Below are positions 1 to 11,269 of a DNA stretch of 64,000 bases, piece after piece. A program made the translations under genes and the position numbers. Under the pieces are notes generated by a model. The model saw nothing but the letters and a program-made list of their open reading frames with translations, was not told the origin of the DNA and did no database searches. Position 1 is the stretch's first letter. Every line of letters starts with the position of its first letter. Origin of the DNA: Zygnema cylindricum (taxonomy: Eukaryota; Streptophyta; Zygnematophyceae; Zygnematales; Zygnemataceae); contig JBBHKE010001969.1 in the NCBI GenBank assembly GCA_037447655.1, positions 124,001 through 188,000 on the forward strand, written 5' to 3'.

Positions 1-161
1 TAAAACTCGTGATTCGTAGTTCAACGTGTAGAATGCGATTAAATAATTTTTGAAAACTGCCGTTGAGTTGAACAGTTTGGGTACTGGTATATTTTCTTTG
101 TCTCTCTCCCTTCACATTTTCAAACCGTTTTTACCCGTTTTTTCTTCAATCATCCACAAAC

Positions 162-290
162 ATGGTTGTCTCAAGGCTCATTTCTTACTGGGTCATGGCT
201 TTTATCTTTTCTACGTTGTTTTGGATGAATAAAAAATGGATAACCGGAAACGGAAAACGGAAAACGGAAAATCAGCCCTTGCTACATTGA
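162..290 (+). other. Short ORF with a possible signal anchor
   Basis: A 42-codon frame opens with ATG in a good context (aaacATGg). A hydrophobic stretch of about 15-18 residues (around LISYWVMAFIFSTLFW) is followed by a basic segment (NKKWITGNGKRK), the usual layout of a type II Golgi signal anchor. It lies upstream of the GT61-like gene, whose N-terminus is otherwise missing. The frame stops at 288-290 and only weak GT donors lie inside it (near 215 and 218, which do give the right phase for the exon at 980). The link is a guess; it may be a leader ORF or chance. Confidence 0.22.
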
Positions 291-403
291 ACGGAGTTTG
301 CACGGTACTGTTTCTAGAGGCAGTTTTTGGTTCAGGAATGACCGGACCTGGTTCTCTGAACCACGACTTGGGCACTAGGCAGCTGCTATTGTGAGACTTC
401 TCT

Positions 404-455
<52 letters not shown>

Positions 456-979
456 CTTTCTATAGGTATTCTCTCTCTTTGTCTAGGTCACTCCCTCTCT
501 GTCTCTATCTGTTACTCTTTTTCTGTCCCATTCCCGAGCTGTGTGTCTCTCTCTGGTCTCAGTCTTTTGCTTTTATTATCTTTCCACTCTTCCTCTCGCC
601 TTTTCTCTCTCACACTCTCTCTCACACTCTCTCTCTATCCCTCTCCTGCTTTTTCACAGACTTTTGAGAATTTTGTGAATTAAAGAACTGAAATTACACC
701 TAATAGAAGTGGGAAAAGACTGAATTCCTTGAGAAATTGACTACCTGTTTTCAACAGTTTTTTTTGTACTTTTATGGATTAATATTTTTTTACGATTCGT
801 GAAAGGGTTCTATAGGTCGTTGTAAGTCCTTCTGTGAGTTTTTGCGGATCTTCTATCAGAACCTAGTGAGGGCTTCTTTTTCGGCTCAGTTTTATGAAGC
901 ATTTTTCGAGTTGTTTGTTATAGCTCCCTTCCCCTTTCCCCCCTCCCTCCCTCCTCCCCTCCTCTCTTTTTTTTTCCAG
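291..979 (+). other. Upstream region / probable 5' intron of the GT61-like gene
   Basis: No coding frame recognised. It holds an uninterrupted TC dinucleotide run at about 412-453, more CT-rich sequence to about 650, and at 930-977 a polypyrimidine stretch ending in TTTTTCCAG, a strong 3' splice site for the exon starting at 980. Confidence 0.4.
412..453 (+). repeat. (TC)n microsatellite
   Basis: About 21 consecutive TC units preceded by a run of C. It lies in the presumed 5' intron or leader of the GT61-like gene. Confidence 0.9.
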
Positions 980-3900
980 AGGAGCTTCTGCCATTCGAGG
1001 GTGGGGCTCGCATACCCAAACAGAAAGGAGTTTACCCAGATTTATCCCGACTCCAAAAGACAAAAGATGGTCTGTCTCAAATTTTTTTACTCCGGTAAAA
1101 AATGCCCAGTTGAAATTTGCAAAAATGTTGGCGAAATCTTCGGATACTAAATGGGCTTTACCGACTGTAAAAAGTACAAAATGGGGTTTAAGTAAAAGTA
1201 GTCAACCATTGGTCATTCCAGATCCTCCGGGAAAAAAAATGCCGTTGAAAATTCCGGATTCTCTTCAACATCCCAATCTAAATGTGGTACCAAATAAATC
1301 GATTGTGTTGGATACGACAATAACGGATGCAAAACGGGTAAGAGGAAGTTCGCAGGAAAACCTAAAAAAGGACTCGGTTTCACTGAAGTGGGTTCCTTCG
1401 AACGACGAATATCGCCAAGAACTAAAATCGAAGTGGATCATCAAAAAAATTTCTTCGGAACCGGGAGTTTTTCTTCTCCAACAAAAATCGGATTTTTCGT
1501 GCGCTCTTTTGTTACAGGATGTTTGTTACGTTTTCACGAAAGGAAAATCGGATTTACATTTTCCGAATGCAGGAGTTTGGTTTGCAAACGATTTACCGAA
1601 AAAATTAAACGAAGCCGTCGATCTTGGGGCGTCTTTTAAATTGAGTTTAAGTCCTTCTCAAATTTCTGAATCCCCGGGTTTACAAAGAGATTTATCAAAA
1701 ATCGATCTTTCTCAAGATGTATGTAGATCGTTTTCCGGTCCGTTTTCTGTTTCCACGGGGGACAGTCGAGATTTGTCTTACATGGAACAACAAGGAACCG
1801 GGACCACTGGAAAATTTATCAGTAGAGCAGATTTGGTACGGTACATAGAAAATAGTACAACAAAAGAGCAATATTTTAAGAATTCAAATGTAAAACCGAT
1901 AAATGTGGGAGTTATTCCGAGGGGAGGAGATAGTTCCGAAACTCAATTTGGATTGGAACTAGTCCCATTTACTGAAACCGCGAGACATCTTTTAACCGAA
2001 AAAAAAGTGATTGACAAAAAGGGGTCTCCGGAAAGGATAAAAAGGGGTCCGGAAGATATGACGGTTTTTTTTCCGAGAGATAGATCAGTCGAATCTCATT
2101 GGACTTCAGGAATGAGCCGATTAATTTTGGGAACACAAACGGGGATTAAAGGGGGAAAAGTTCAAGCTAAACCTGTTTGTTTTCATAATGTCGCGTTTGT
2201 TTTGAATTCTCGACATTTAAATCAAACCGCCGATCTTCTTCGCAAGAGAGGATATCGGGCAGTTTCGAAAGTTTTGTTGAAAAAAAAAGGAAATTCGAAA
2301 GGTAAACCGGATATAAACCGTTTCGAGGATTTGGCCCTTCCGGAATTCGATGATGCTCCTCTTTTGGGAGTGGGAGGAGGAGCAGAGGGAGAAGGGGAGG
2401 GAGAAGCGAATCAAGTTACGCTTTACGACGGAAATCAAAGTATAGAGAATTTGAAAGAATTATCGAAAGGAATTCAAAGTATGTTTCCGAATATGGAAGT
2501 CAATACGGCCCAATTTTCAAAAATGGGGCTTGCGGAGCAAATCAGGACCATGCAGGTGAGATTTTAGGGGGGGAGAGGGAGAGTTGGAGAGGGGGAGAAG
2601 AGGGTGGGGAGGGGAGGGGGGGGGGTGGGATTGGAGGGAGGAGAGGGGAGGGGGGGATGGGATGGTGGAGAGGGGAGGGGAGGGGGGGATTGGAGGGAGG
2701 AGAGGGGAGAGAGGCGGGAGTGAGAGGGGAAAGGAGGAGGTGGAGGGGAGGAGGGGGAGGGGTGGAAGGATGCGATAGAGAGCCAGAGGAGAGGGAGTGG
2801 AGAGGGAGGAGAGAAGGGAGGGGGGGGGGGAGGGGAACCGGAGAGGGAGGTGAGAGAGGAAAGTTTAAATATGAGATGAGAAATGTCTGAATTTACAGAA
2901 TGGCTATTTATCTATGGTACTGATTTCGATATTTGAAAAAGAGCTTTAACTTAGAAAAACAAATCAAGAAAGCAAAGCTGAAAAATTGCCACCAAACGGT
3001 TTACTAGAAGATGAAAAGAGTTTACTAAAAGATGAAAAAAGTTACTAAAAGATGAAAAAAGTTACTAAAAGATGAAAAAAGTTTTACTAAAAGATGAAAA
3101 AAGTTTACTAAAAAGGTGAAATAACAGTGAAAGCAAGGCTTCTCTTTTGGTCCTTTTTGAAGCAATCCCACCCTATGGGACGTTTCATTTTTTTTTTTCC
3201 AAATGACAGACAAAGTTTCAGTTTTTTTTTTTTTCTTTCGAATGTTTCATCAATGAATGAGAGTTTCTTTTTGGGATACCTGAATGTTCTATATTTTTCT
3301 GGTTCTGAGTATTGCATAGTTGGTAAACAGTCTGTAGATTTTTCAAGATTTTCGTTTTAGTTATTCCCATTTTTTTGTCCTTCATCCATCGATTCCTTTC
3401 TAAAGAAAACTTCTTTTGTTTCTCGCTCCTTTCAGCCCCTTTTTATCTCTCCCTCCATCCCCTCCCCCCCCCTCTTTCGTCCTTTCTCCCCTTTTCTTCC
3501 CCTCTTCTCCCCCCCCCCGTCCCCCTCTCTTCTTCCCATCTCCCGCCCTTTTCCTCCCCGCGTTCCTTTCCGTTCCCCTTTCCCTTGATCTTCCTCCCCT
3601 CTGTTTTCGATTTTTTTTCCCCCTTTCCCATTATCCCCTTTTCCCTTTTCCCCCTTTTCCCTTTTTTTCCCTTTTCTCCTTTTCTCCTTTTCTCCTTTTC
3701 CCCTTTTCCCTTTTTCCCCCTTTTCCCCTTTTTCCCCTTTTCCCCTTTTTCCCCTTTTTCCCTTTTTTCCTCTTCCCCCTTTTTCCCACTTCCCCCTTTT
3801 TCCTCTTTTCTCCTTTTCTCCTTTTTCTCCTTTTTCTCCTTTTTCTCTTCTCCTTTTCCCTCTTCTTCCCCATTTTCCCCATTTCCTCTTTTTTCCCATT

Positions 3901-4423
3901 CTTCTTTTATATCCCTCCTTCTCTCTTTTCCTTTGCCTCTTTTCCACTCCCTTTTTTCCACCCCCTCTTTTCCCCCATTTCTCACTTTTTTTTTACTCCT
4001 TTTTTATCTCCTTTTCCTTTCTTTTCCCAGAGAACGGCTCTCCTTGTGGCGATGTACAGTCCCCCGTTACGGAACATTGTCTTCATGCCACGTGGCAGTG
4101 TTGTAGTGGTCCTTTTTCCGTACAAATATTACAACAATGTGTACCAAAATATCGCACAAAAGTCGGGGATCCACTACTTTTCGTGGGAAAATATGCATTT
4201 AGGGCGATCTCATTATACGGACAATTGTATGATCGAAAAGGGATTCGCGAAGTTGACAAAATCGGCTTGTTTGAAACAAACGGGATGTGTGAATTGCGCG
4301 ATAAATAAATCCGTTACAAGTGTAAAAGTAATGGAAGTAACCGAAGTTTTGGATTTGGCGAAACCGGTGGTCGAGAATTTGTTAGTCGAACAACAGAAGA
4401 CGAAGAAAGGGAAGACGGCGTGA
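980..4423 (+). CDS. GT61-like (DUF563-type) glycosyltransferase, spliced, N-terminus unresolved
   Basis: Two exons are supported: 980-2555, ending in GCAG|GTGAG, and 4031-4423, after TTTTCCCAG, joined in phase 0. Position 980 completes a codon from an unseen upstream exon; no certain start ATG was found. Together they give about 655 residues. GT61 enzymes are Golgi type II proteins that add xylose, arabinose or GlcNAc to glycans or proteins. Family resemblance: a central CALLLQDVCYVFTKG stretch like the first conserved block of DUF563, then AQFSKMGLAEQIRTMQ and, across the splice, LLVAMYSPPLRNIVFMPRG followed by SVVVVLFPYKYYNN, matching the usual end of the domain. The HGAG-type signature normally just before the F(M/L)P-G segment is replaced by MYSPP, so activity is uncertain. 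The second exon has Cys-rich and Lys-rich ends. The family call is moderate; the substrate cannot be named. Confidence 0.62.
2568..2865 (+). repeat. Polypurine (G/A-rich) tract in the GT61-like intron
   Basis: About 300 nt of almost pure GGGAGG-type sequence beginning a few bases after the 5' splice site at 2556. ORFs across it are low-complexity Gly/Arg/Glu and are not genes. See the pyrimidine tract at the other end of the same intron. Confidence 0.9.
3003..3116 (+). repeat. Short tandem repeat, ~20-24 bp unit
   Basis: Five near-identical units of the type TTACTAAAAGATGAAAAAAG in the middle of the GT61-like intron. Confidence 0.85.
3440..4030 (+). repeat. Polypyrimidine tract up to the 3' splice site
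   Basis: About 590 nt of C/T-rich sequence (CCCCTTTTCCC-type) ending exactly at the acceptor CCCAG at 4026-4030. Long frames on both strands here (Phe/Pro/Ser-rich forward, Lys/Gly/Glu-rich reverse) are composition artefacts. The tract is complementary in type to the purine tract at 2568-2865. Confidence 0.9.
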
Positions 4424-4509
4424 GAGGGAGAGAGCCGAAAGGAGTCGAAGAGAGAGCGAGAGGATGATACTGTGGGAAAAATACTGTGGGGTGATATTAT
4501 TTTCTAAGA

Positions 4510-4515
4510 AATAAA
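4510..4515 (+). terminator. Possible poly(A) signal of the GT61-like gene
   Basis: AATAAA lies 87 nt after the stop codon at 4421-4423. Only the hexamer and its spacing support this. Confidence 0.3.
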
Positions 4516-5731
4516 GAGAGTCAGGGAAGAAAGAGGCGGCGGAATGTATTCGGAGGAATTTCTCGGAGGTTCGTTTGTGTTTTTTACTTTTTTCCCCATG
4601 AGTCTTTCTTTTATCTCTGAGCAAAACCTTTGCTAGGGAAGGCAACGATGTGACGTTTTTTTCGTTTTTTGTTGCCAAAATACGAATGTTTCCCGTTTCA
4701 AACAACGGAGGATAAAACGGAGATAGTAAACAGAAGCTGTAAAATGGAAACTTATCGAACGGAAACAGCTGTCGAAGAAGTACAAACAGAAAGAAGTAAA
4801 AACAATGAAAGACTATAGTGGGAAATCAAAACGGTTCGAGGGATGTTAACAGAACAAGGGGAAAACAAAGTTGTGAAACGGATTTTAAAAAGTGGGATGG
4901 AGAGTAGCACCACCCGGTGTTGTAGAGTGTTAGTTTAGAAAAAAAATGAGATGGAAGATTAGAGAGACAAGTTTCAGTTTTCTGCCGATTTTTAGAATAG
5001 TTTAATTTATCGCGAAGGGATTGGAGGGGAAAAAAAAAAAGCGGCATCGATTATTGTTTCGGATTAGGAGTTTTGTGAGTATCTGGTCACCGATTGGGAA
5101 AAGGACACACATTTTTCAGCTTTGAAAATTCACGCGGTTGAGAGTGCCACTTTTAATGCGGCCGATTGGTGATTTTTTTTCCATGTACTGATAGGAATGT
5201 CAGTGTTGTAGCTCCAACAATCTTTTCTTTAAGGAAGGTACAAATATGCATGATGGGTTTTTTTGTCATGATGGATTTTGGGAGATAATGGTGTTGCTGG
5301 GAATATTATGGTGTATGTTGGAGTTAGAGGGAGAGAGAGAGCGGATTCGCATTTATTGATTTGGGTTCATGTTTGGTTTTGAAATTATGACAATTTTTAA
5401 AAAGAACTGAATGAAAAAATGTGGCTGGAAACAGGTGGGTGATGTGCAGTTTTAAACAAACTATAGGCAGCTCTAAAAAAATTTACATTCCTATACTAAA
5501 AAACTATACAAAAATACTTATCTTTTAAGTTACATCGTTTATATTTCTGAATTGTGGATCGTCTAAGCCATGTTTAAACGTTTGAACTTCTCAGTAGTTT
5601 AACCTGGTGATGACAGCACCTTATTAGAGAAATCGCCATGAGCTACTGGTGAATGAAATCGTATGATAAAAATACATTGCGGTTTTGTACGTTTCAAGTA
5701 TCGTATTACACATTTGTATGTCCAAATATTG
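4516..5731. other. Intergenic, nothing recognised
   Basis: AT-leaning sequence with no convincing ORF, RNA gene or terminal repeats. A short GA run occurs near 5330. Confidence 0.4.
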
Positions 5732-5931
5732 CAACCGCTTATCGTTTTTAGTGCTAATTGCACTAAATTGGTCGCGATTTTTTTTGGCCAAAAATCACAA
5801 AGTAGAGTCAACAACATTATTTAAGGAGGTGGACTACAATCTGGCCACGTCTCCTTGTAGTAAATTAGCATTATTAATTCTAATTTTGCACTAACATTAA
5901 TAATCTTTAACACTAATAACGATGAGCGGTG
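5732..5931. mobile_element. MITE (TA-flanked family), degenerate copy M1
   Basis: The right end reads AACGATGAGCGGTG followed by TA, matching the terminal repeat of the other copies (M2-M9). The left end (CAACCGCTTATCG) is diverged. It shares the interior block GGTGGACTACAATCTG with other short copies. About 200 bp, non-coding. Confidence 0.7.
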
Positions 5932-7022
5932 TAGTTTATCATATTCGTTCTAGTTTGAATTCGTTCGTCTTCAATCAACAATTGGACTTAGTCTTGTGCT
6001 AAGTTGTAAACAAAATGACAGAAACCCTCTGACAAGCTTCAAAACAGAAGCAAAGCAAGATGTTGTCAAAAATGGTTTTACAATGATTGACAAGTGTCAA
6101 CGAGGCATTTCAGTGGCCACTTGAACCAACGAATCAAACAGTGCGATGGACTTTTCGGAGGAAAGGTCTTATGTAAAAGCTCGTACACCATTCTTGAGGG
6201 TCCCATACAAAAAGATAAACAAAAAGATAAGCTCATTGGACTAACGCGTTGGCAATCGTATCTCGATTGAGATTGAAAGTTTCAAGATGGTGCATGGCTT
6301 GGATTTCCACCTTGTATCCGATGCATGTGAAAGGGGAGGGCCCGGGCCGCGTTAGAGAGGCTCCCAGAGATGGGATGTGGACGTCAAAAGGGGAGCTTGA
6401 CGTTGGGGGGGATGGTAAAGGCAAACACTCTAATTGTATGCTCTTCTTAGAGAGATTCTCAACCCCACCTTGAAATTGTTGACATTGCGGAGTTAGCACT
6501 AAGACCTAGAGCGGAAACAAAAGAATAAGGCACTATATTGCCTTCTTAGTGATGTAGTCCGGTCCAAGAATGAGTTTGAACCCTACTTCATCTTGAACAA
6601 TCTTCCAAAGATGATGGGGACCCCAAGTGATAGCACCTCAACTTTCCTATTCAAATTTGAATCACTATGAAAGGGATGTTGGCGAGTAAAGGGATTGGGC
6701 ATAAGACCCCCGTCTTTTAAAGTAGAAACGGGCGAAACTGGCTTTCTCGGGGACGTCTTGAGGCGTCTGGACAGTCCGACGGCAATAACTTAAGGGTGTG
6801 ACGCAACCCAAACAAGGTACTCACAATGTAGATACACAAGAAGAATGGTTCAAGGCCGGTTAGTACTGAAGAGAGGGGCTATTGAAAGGTGGTAGGGTGA
6901 AATACATGGGCGTGGGGAATAAAACTAATGGGAAGGCAAATGGCAAGATCCTGGATTCCGTCAAAATCACAGATTACGTCAAAATTGGTTGAAATGCAAA
7001 GGAGTTGTTGTGCACACATCTT
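5932..7022. other. Unrecognised region, possibly a decayed transposon
   Basis: Mixed-composition sequence with short frames on both strands (for example around 6233-6499) that carry no motif I recognise. It lies between a MITE and the 1.3-kb duplicated block. Confidence 0.3.
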
Positions 7023-8355
7023 AGGTTTAGTGAGGACACATTGAAATTGACAATTAGTACAGATTATGCGTTGTGATGTACTTCGCGCGTTTTTAATTGG
7101 GTCATCCTGCTAAGTGGATTGTGGAATCGTACGAAAATATTGTTTTCCCGACGGGTTCGAAAGTCTGCGGGACAAATAACGCATAGTATTGAGCGGCGTT
7201 CGTTAGCAAAAAAACTTAACAGACCTGCGAGCACTTTGTCGTTTCAACCAAAAGTTAGGGTACTTTCGCATGTGCTAAAGTTACTGTTATCTTCTGTCGT
7301 TTTCCTCCATAACTTATAAAAAAACGAGAAAATCCGCAGCCGTACCAAAAAATTGAAATTACCAACGTACAAGTTGTGTTACCTTTAAACTTTATATGTA
7401 CTGCAGTTTGTAGTCTAGCGCGATGCAATTTGTCATCTAGCGCATTTCGACCCGCTTTCGCGTCCTTCTAGCTCCATGTTCAAACTTAGCATAAAATCAC
7501 CTCGCGAGGTGATTATAAATGAAGTTCCATGAGGTAAGCGAATAGGCAGATGCTGTCGCACGTGTCGGAAGTTTTTTACAGTACCAAAAAAAAAAGCACA
7601 CTGCACGTTTCCAGCCTGTGCGTACTGTTTTCTGTGCGTTGATTTCCGTACAGGGGTTGTCGTAAGCCCCCGCTCTCAAACACACGTGTCTTTACACATG
7701 CGGCGTAGGAAAAACATTGGACACCTGTCGGCAAGTGGGAAGACGAAAAACGAAACCGCATTTCTGTGCGACAACGAAAGGTATTTTCGGGTTTCGACGC
7801 GTCGACAATGTGGCGTACGGACATTACGAAGTCACAATAATTGTACAGCATGCGGAGAGATGCCTCAAATTGAAGCTGAGTGGAAGTTTCGCCTCATTTT
7901 GTGTACTACTTCATTTGTCACATTGTTTCGTACACGTATACGTAAATCACTTTTTTAAGTAACAAGTTATTTGCGTTTACATCCGAAATGCTGAATGTTG
8001 TACGGAGAATCTTCGCTAAAAAACAAATTAACAAGACTAAGTTTCGGTTACATGCCAATGTACCCTACAACCGATAAATTTTGCTTATTTAAACCATTGT
8101 TAGTTTATTACATACGACAAGCTTTACAGAGAGATGTCAGTTACAGTAGACATTTGCGCTAAAGAAAGAATTTACCACGCAATCAAGCAGGCTTTGGCGT
8201 GTTTTCAAAACCGCGAGCCGTCTGTTTCGCGTGTATGCAATACATTGACACCCTAGCGCGCGCGATTTCCTTCCTGACAAAAATACGGAGTTCACTTCTC
8301 GGTTCTTTTGGGGTAGGGACCTGTGGGCCTATACGAAGGGAAATTAAGAAGAAAG
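7023..8355. repeat. 1.3-kb direct duplication, copy A1
   Basis: The block from TTTAGTGAGGACACATTGA to AATTAAGAAGAAAG is found again in the same orientation at 9863-11205 with scattered substitutions and small indels. It contains a Harbinger-like element (7258-8065) plus flanking DNA also present in both copies. A truncated Copia element lies exactly between the two copies. Confidence 0.9.
7258..8065. mobile_element. Non-autonomous Harbinger-like element H1
   Basis: Imperfect terminal inverted repeats: GGGTACTTTCGCATGTGC on the left, the reverse complement of CATGCCAATGTACCC on the right. Flanked by TTA (left) and TAC (right), a possible decayed 3-bp duplication. Other copies: 10097-10916, 25417-26226 (inverted), 12279-13238. 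No transposase frame. The class rests on the TAA duplication of the 12279 copy. Confidence 0.65.
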
Positions 8356-8561
8356 TGTTAAAATAAGTAGTTTTTGTATTTTCTAGGTCTAAATTAATTA
8401 GCGGAAAACATATAAAGAAAATGTAGGCAGCCTGCCTCCATCTCTTCTCTCTTACCCCCATACTTGTTGTAGTCACTGAAGGAGAGAGAGAGAGCAATGG
8501 AGCCATGGCTGCCTCAGCTCCATAGGAAGGACTAAAGAGTGACTTTAAGTCACTCTCAACA

Positions 8562-8640
8562 AAAGGTTGATTCCGGCGGGACTCAAACCCCTGACCGGCA
8601 TAGCGCGGCGTAGCTGTTAGCTCTAACCAGTCTGTCGTAG
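8562..8640 (-). ncRNA. Antisense tRNA-like module in LTR
   Basis: On the minus strand an A-box-like segment (TGGTTAGAGCTAACAG, about 8613-8630) is followed about 30 nt later by a B box (GGTTTGAGTCC, 8579-8589) inside a T-arm-like GGGG/CCCG stem. The expected acceptor stem is not formed, so it is tRNA-derived rather than a working tRNA. Orientation is opposite to the LTR, as in every related LTR here. Confidence 0.55.
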
Positions 8641-9028
8641 AAGTCCGTTAGGAGATATAGGGTTTCATATATATTTAAACTATTGTGTAATGCAGAAATC
8701 ATTTGACTGAAACTCTTTACGACACGCATAGATACAGTTTTACGAATTGCGAAGTACTGTACTAAATTGAAACGGATATTGCGCATTTTGTTTCGACAGC
8801 GAAACAAATATTTCGCAAGTATTTATTACGGCTCGGATTTCATTTCGCGTCAAATCTAACAGCGCACATCATCGCCGAAATCCCGGAATGGTCACTTTGG
8901 CATTTAGTGACGTGGCATGACCTGGCGCCACGTGGAGAGATGACATTCGGTCGCGGGAATTCCGAGGAACGTACGGACGAGTGGAAAATAGACACGCGTC
9001 CACCTAATGGCCTTGTCGTACAGAGGCC

Positions 9029-9065
9029 GTACAGAAAGTACATCGTCAGTAGTACTTTCTGGTAC
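9029..9065 (+). promoter_or_regulatory. GTAC-flanked hairpin in LTR
   Basis: GTACAGAAAGTAC and GTACTTTCTGGTAC form a stem of about 12 bp with a short loop. A hairpin at the same LTR position occurs at 35070-35107, 45121-45155, 50219-50255 and about 63613-63648. Confidence 0.55.
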
Positions 9066-9383
9066 TACACAGTGTTTTGATTGGTTCGTACGGGCAGTAG
9101 ATAGGGGTTGTGAGAGAGAACTAGGAAAAAATAGGACTTAGGAAAAATCAGGTAGGTTGCCCTCTCACTCTTTGAGAGTTTGTATAAATTGGCATCTTTG
9201 CCACCCTATAACTTATCGGCTGGTTGGCCGTTTTCAGTGATTATTTTTGCTACGGACTCAGGGGAGTCCAAGCTGCACAGGGGTGCAGTCAAATTGTCAG
9301 TTTGCCTTTTTGGGCAGCAGTGGTTGTGACTTGAAGTGGGTTAGTTAAATACTATCTAGAGGCTTCCTGAATTTTGTAGTCCA

Positions 9384-9862
9384 ATGGAGAACACAGAATT
9401 GCAGGTTATGGGCCCACCCTCTAGGGTACCCACCTTCAATGGATCTAGGTTCATCTATTGGGAAGCCATGATGATGGGAGCTTTGTGTGAAAAACGATAC
9501 TGCGGTATCGTCAGTGGACAAGTGAAACGTCCACCTTCGGGAACTCCACCAGGATTTGGAGGAGTAAGGTTTCATGTAGCAACGGCTACCTCAGCGGAGG
9601 AGGCAGATGATCGGGACAGCAGTGTGTCCGAAAAAGGGAAAGGGAAGGAGACACCCCTTACTTTTATTGCCACAGTACCGGGAGCGGCGACTGTAAGACC
9701 ACGGAGAACGATACTCAAATGTGGGAGGATGTAAACATGGCTGCCAAGAACTTCATTCTCAGGCATCTCACTCAAGCTTTGGCCACTCCTCATCTTCACA
9801 TTTACAAGGCCGAGGAATTGTGGGTGAGTTTGGTGGAGATTTATAGAGCTGGAACTATTCAG
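9384..9862 (+). pseudogene. gag: Truncated Copia gag
   Basis: Starts at the ATG inside the LTR (MENTELQ) and reads through the primer site into VMGPPSRVPTFNG and a YWEAMM segment, the start of a Copia capsid domain (UBN2/Retrotran_gag_2 type). A frameshift falls near 9700; the second frame continues (NFILRHLTQALATPH, AEELWVSLVEIYRAG). It is cut at about 9862, where copy A2 begins. About 160 residues survive and no pol follows. Its closest relative here is the F1 gag at 35412. Confidence 0.8.
9404..9418 (+). other. Primer-binding site complementary to initiator tRNA-Met anticodon arm
   Basis: GGTTATGGGCCCACC directly follows the LTR end CA. Its complement GGTGGGCCCATAACC matches the anticodon arm of plant initiator tRNA-Met, as in copia half-tRNA priming. 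Confidence 0.75.
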
Positions 9863-11205
9863 GATTTAGTGAGGACACATTGAAATTGACAATTAGTACA
9901 GATTATGCGTTGTGATGTACTTCGCGCGTTTTTAATTGGGTCATCCTGCTTAGTGGATTGTGGAATCGTACGAAAAAATTGTTTTCCCGACGGGTTCGAA
10001 AGTCTGCGGGACAAATAACGCATAGTATTGAGCGGCGTTCGTTAGCAAAAAAACTTAACAGACCTGCGAGCACTTTGTCGTTTCAACCAAAAGTTAGGGT
10101 ACTTTCGCATGTGCTAAAGTTACTGTTATTTTCTATCGTTTTCCTCCATAACTTATAAAAAAACGAGAAAATCCGCAGCCGTACCAAAAAATTGAAATTA
10201 ACACCGTACAAGTTGCGTTACCTTGAAACTTTATATGTACACTAGTTTGTCGTCTAGCGCGATGCAATTTGTCGTTTACCGCATTTCAACCCATTTTCGC
10301 GTCCTTCCAGCACATGTTCAAATTTTACATCAAATCACCTCGTGGGGTGATTTTCAATATAGTCCAATAAAGTGAGCGAATAGGTAGATTCTGTCGCACT
10401 TGTCAGAAGTTTTTTCAATTTTTGTGCGCGGAGGTACCAAAAAAAAACACACTGCACGTTTCTAGCATGTGCGCAATGTTTTCCGTGCGCCGATTTCCGT
10501 ACATGGATTGTCGTAAGCCCCCTCTCAAAAACACACGTGTCTTCACACATACGGCGTAGGAAAATCATTGGGCACCTGTCGGCAAGTGGGAAGACGAAAA
10601 ACCAAGCCGCATTTATGTGTGACAGCGAAAGGTTTTTTTAGGGTTTCGACACGTCGACAATATAACGTACGGACATTACGAAGTCACAAAAACTGTACAG
10701 CGTGCGGAGAGATGCCTCAAATTGAAGCCGAGTGGAAGTTTCGCCTCATTTTTGTACTACTTCATTTGTCACATTGTTTCGTACACGTATACGTAAATCA
10801 CTTTTTTAAGTAACAAGTTATTTGCGTTTACATCCGAAATGCTGAATGTTGTACGGAGAATCTTCGCTAAAAAACAAATTAACAAGACTAAGTTTCGGTT
10901 ACATGCCAAAGTACCCTACAACCGATAAATTTTGCTTATTTAAACCATTGTTAGTTTATTACATACGACAAGCTTTACAGAGAGCTGTCGGTTACAGTGG
11001 ACATTTGCGCTAAAGAAAGAATTTACCACGCAATCAAGCAGGCTTTGGCGTGTTTTCAAAACCGCGAGCTGTCCGTTTCGCGTGTATGCAATACATTGAC
11101 GCCCTAGCGCGCGCGATTTCCTTCCTGACAAAAATACGGAGTTCACTTCTCGGTTCTTTTGGGTAGGGACCTGTGGGCCTATACGAAGGGAAATTAAGAA
11201 GAAAG
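9863..11205. repeat. 1.3-kb direct duplication, copy A2
   Basis: Second copy of the block at 7023-8355, same orientation, joined abruptly to the broken gag on its left. After the shared AATTAAGAAGAAAG the two copies part: A1 runs into the LTR at 8356, A2 into unique sequence at 11206. Confidence 0.9.
10097..10916. mobile_element. Non-autonomous Harbinger-like element H2 (within A2)
   Basis: Same terminal repeats and interior as 7258-8065. It was duplicated as part of the larger block, so it is not an independent insertion. Confidence 0.65.
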
Positions 11206-11269
11206 AATGACAATGGAAATAGAGGGGATGTAGCGCATCAAGACAAAATGTCGGTTTGATCCCTACATG

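Larger units (their letters stand above)
8356..9403 (+). repeat. Copia LTR (family of F1), 5' LTR of a truncated element
   Basis: Begins TGTTAAAATAAG and ends GAATTGCA directly before the primer site. It contains, in order, a GCCATGG box, an antisense tRNA-like module (8562-8640), a GTAC hairpin (9029-9065), a TATA box (TATAAA, 9183-9188) and, 20 bp from its end, the gag start ATG (9384). It aligns throughout with the LTR at 34437-35431. Confidence 0.85.

Noticed and set aside
1110-1112. GT61-like start at 1110
   Set aside because: The codon is TTG and the frame is open back to the acceptor at 979, so coding starts upstream.
2584-2890. Gly/Arg/Glu-rich frames
   Set aside because: Read-through of the purine tract in the same intron.
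3375-4106. Long Phe/Pro/Ser-rich frame (and overlapping Lys/Gly/Glu frames on the other strand)
   Set aside because: Composition artefact of the intronic polypyrimidine tract; the real exon starts at 4031 after the acceptor.
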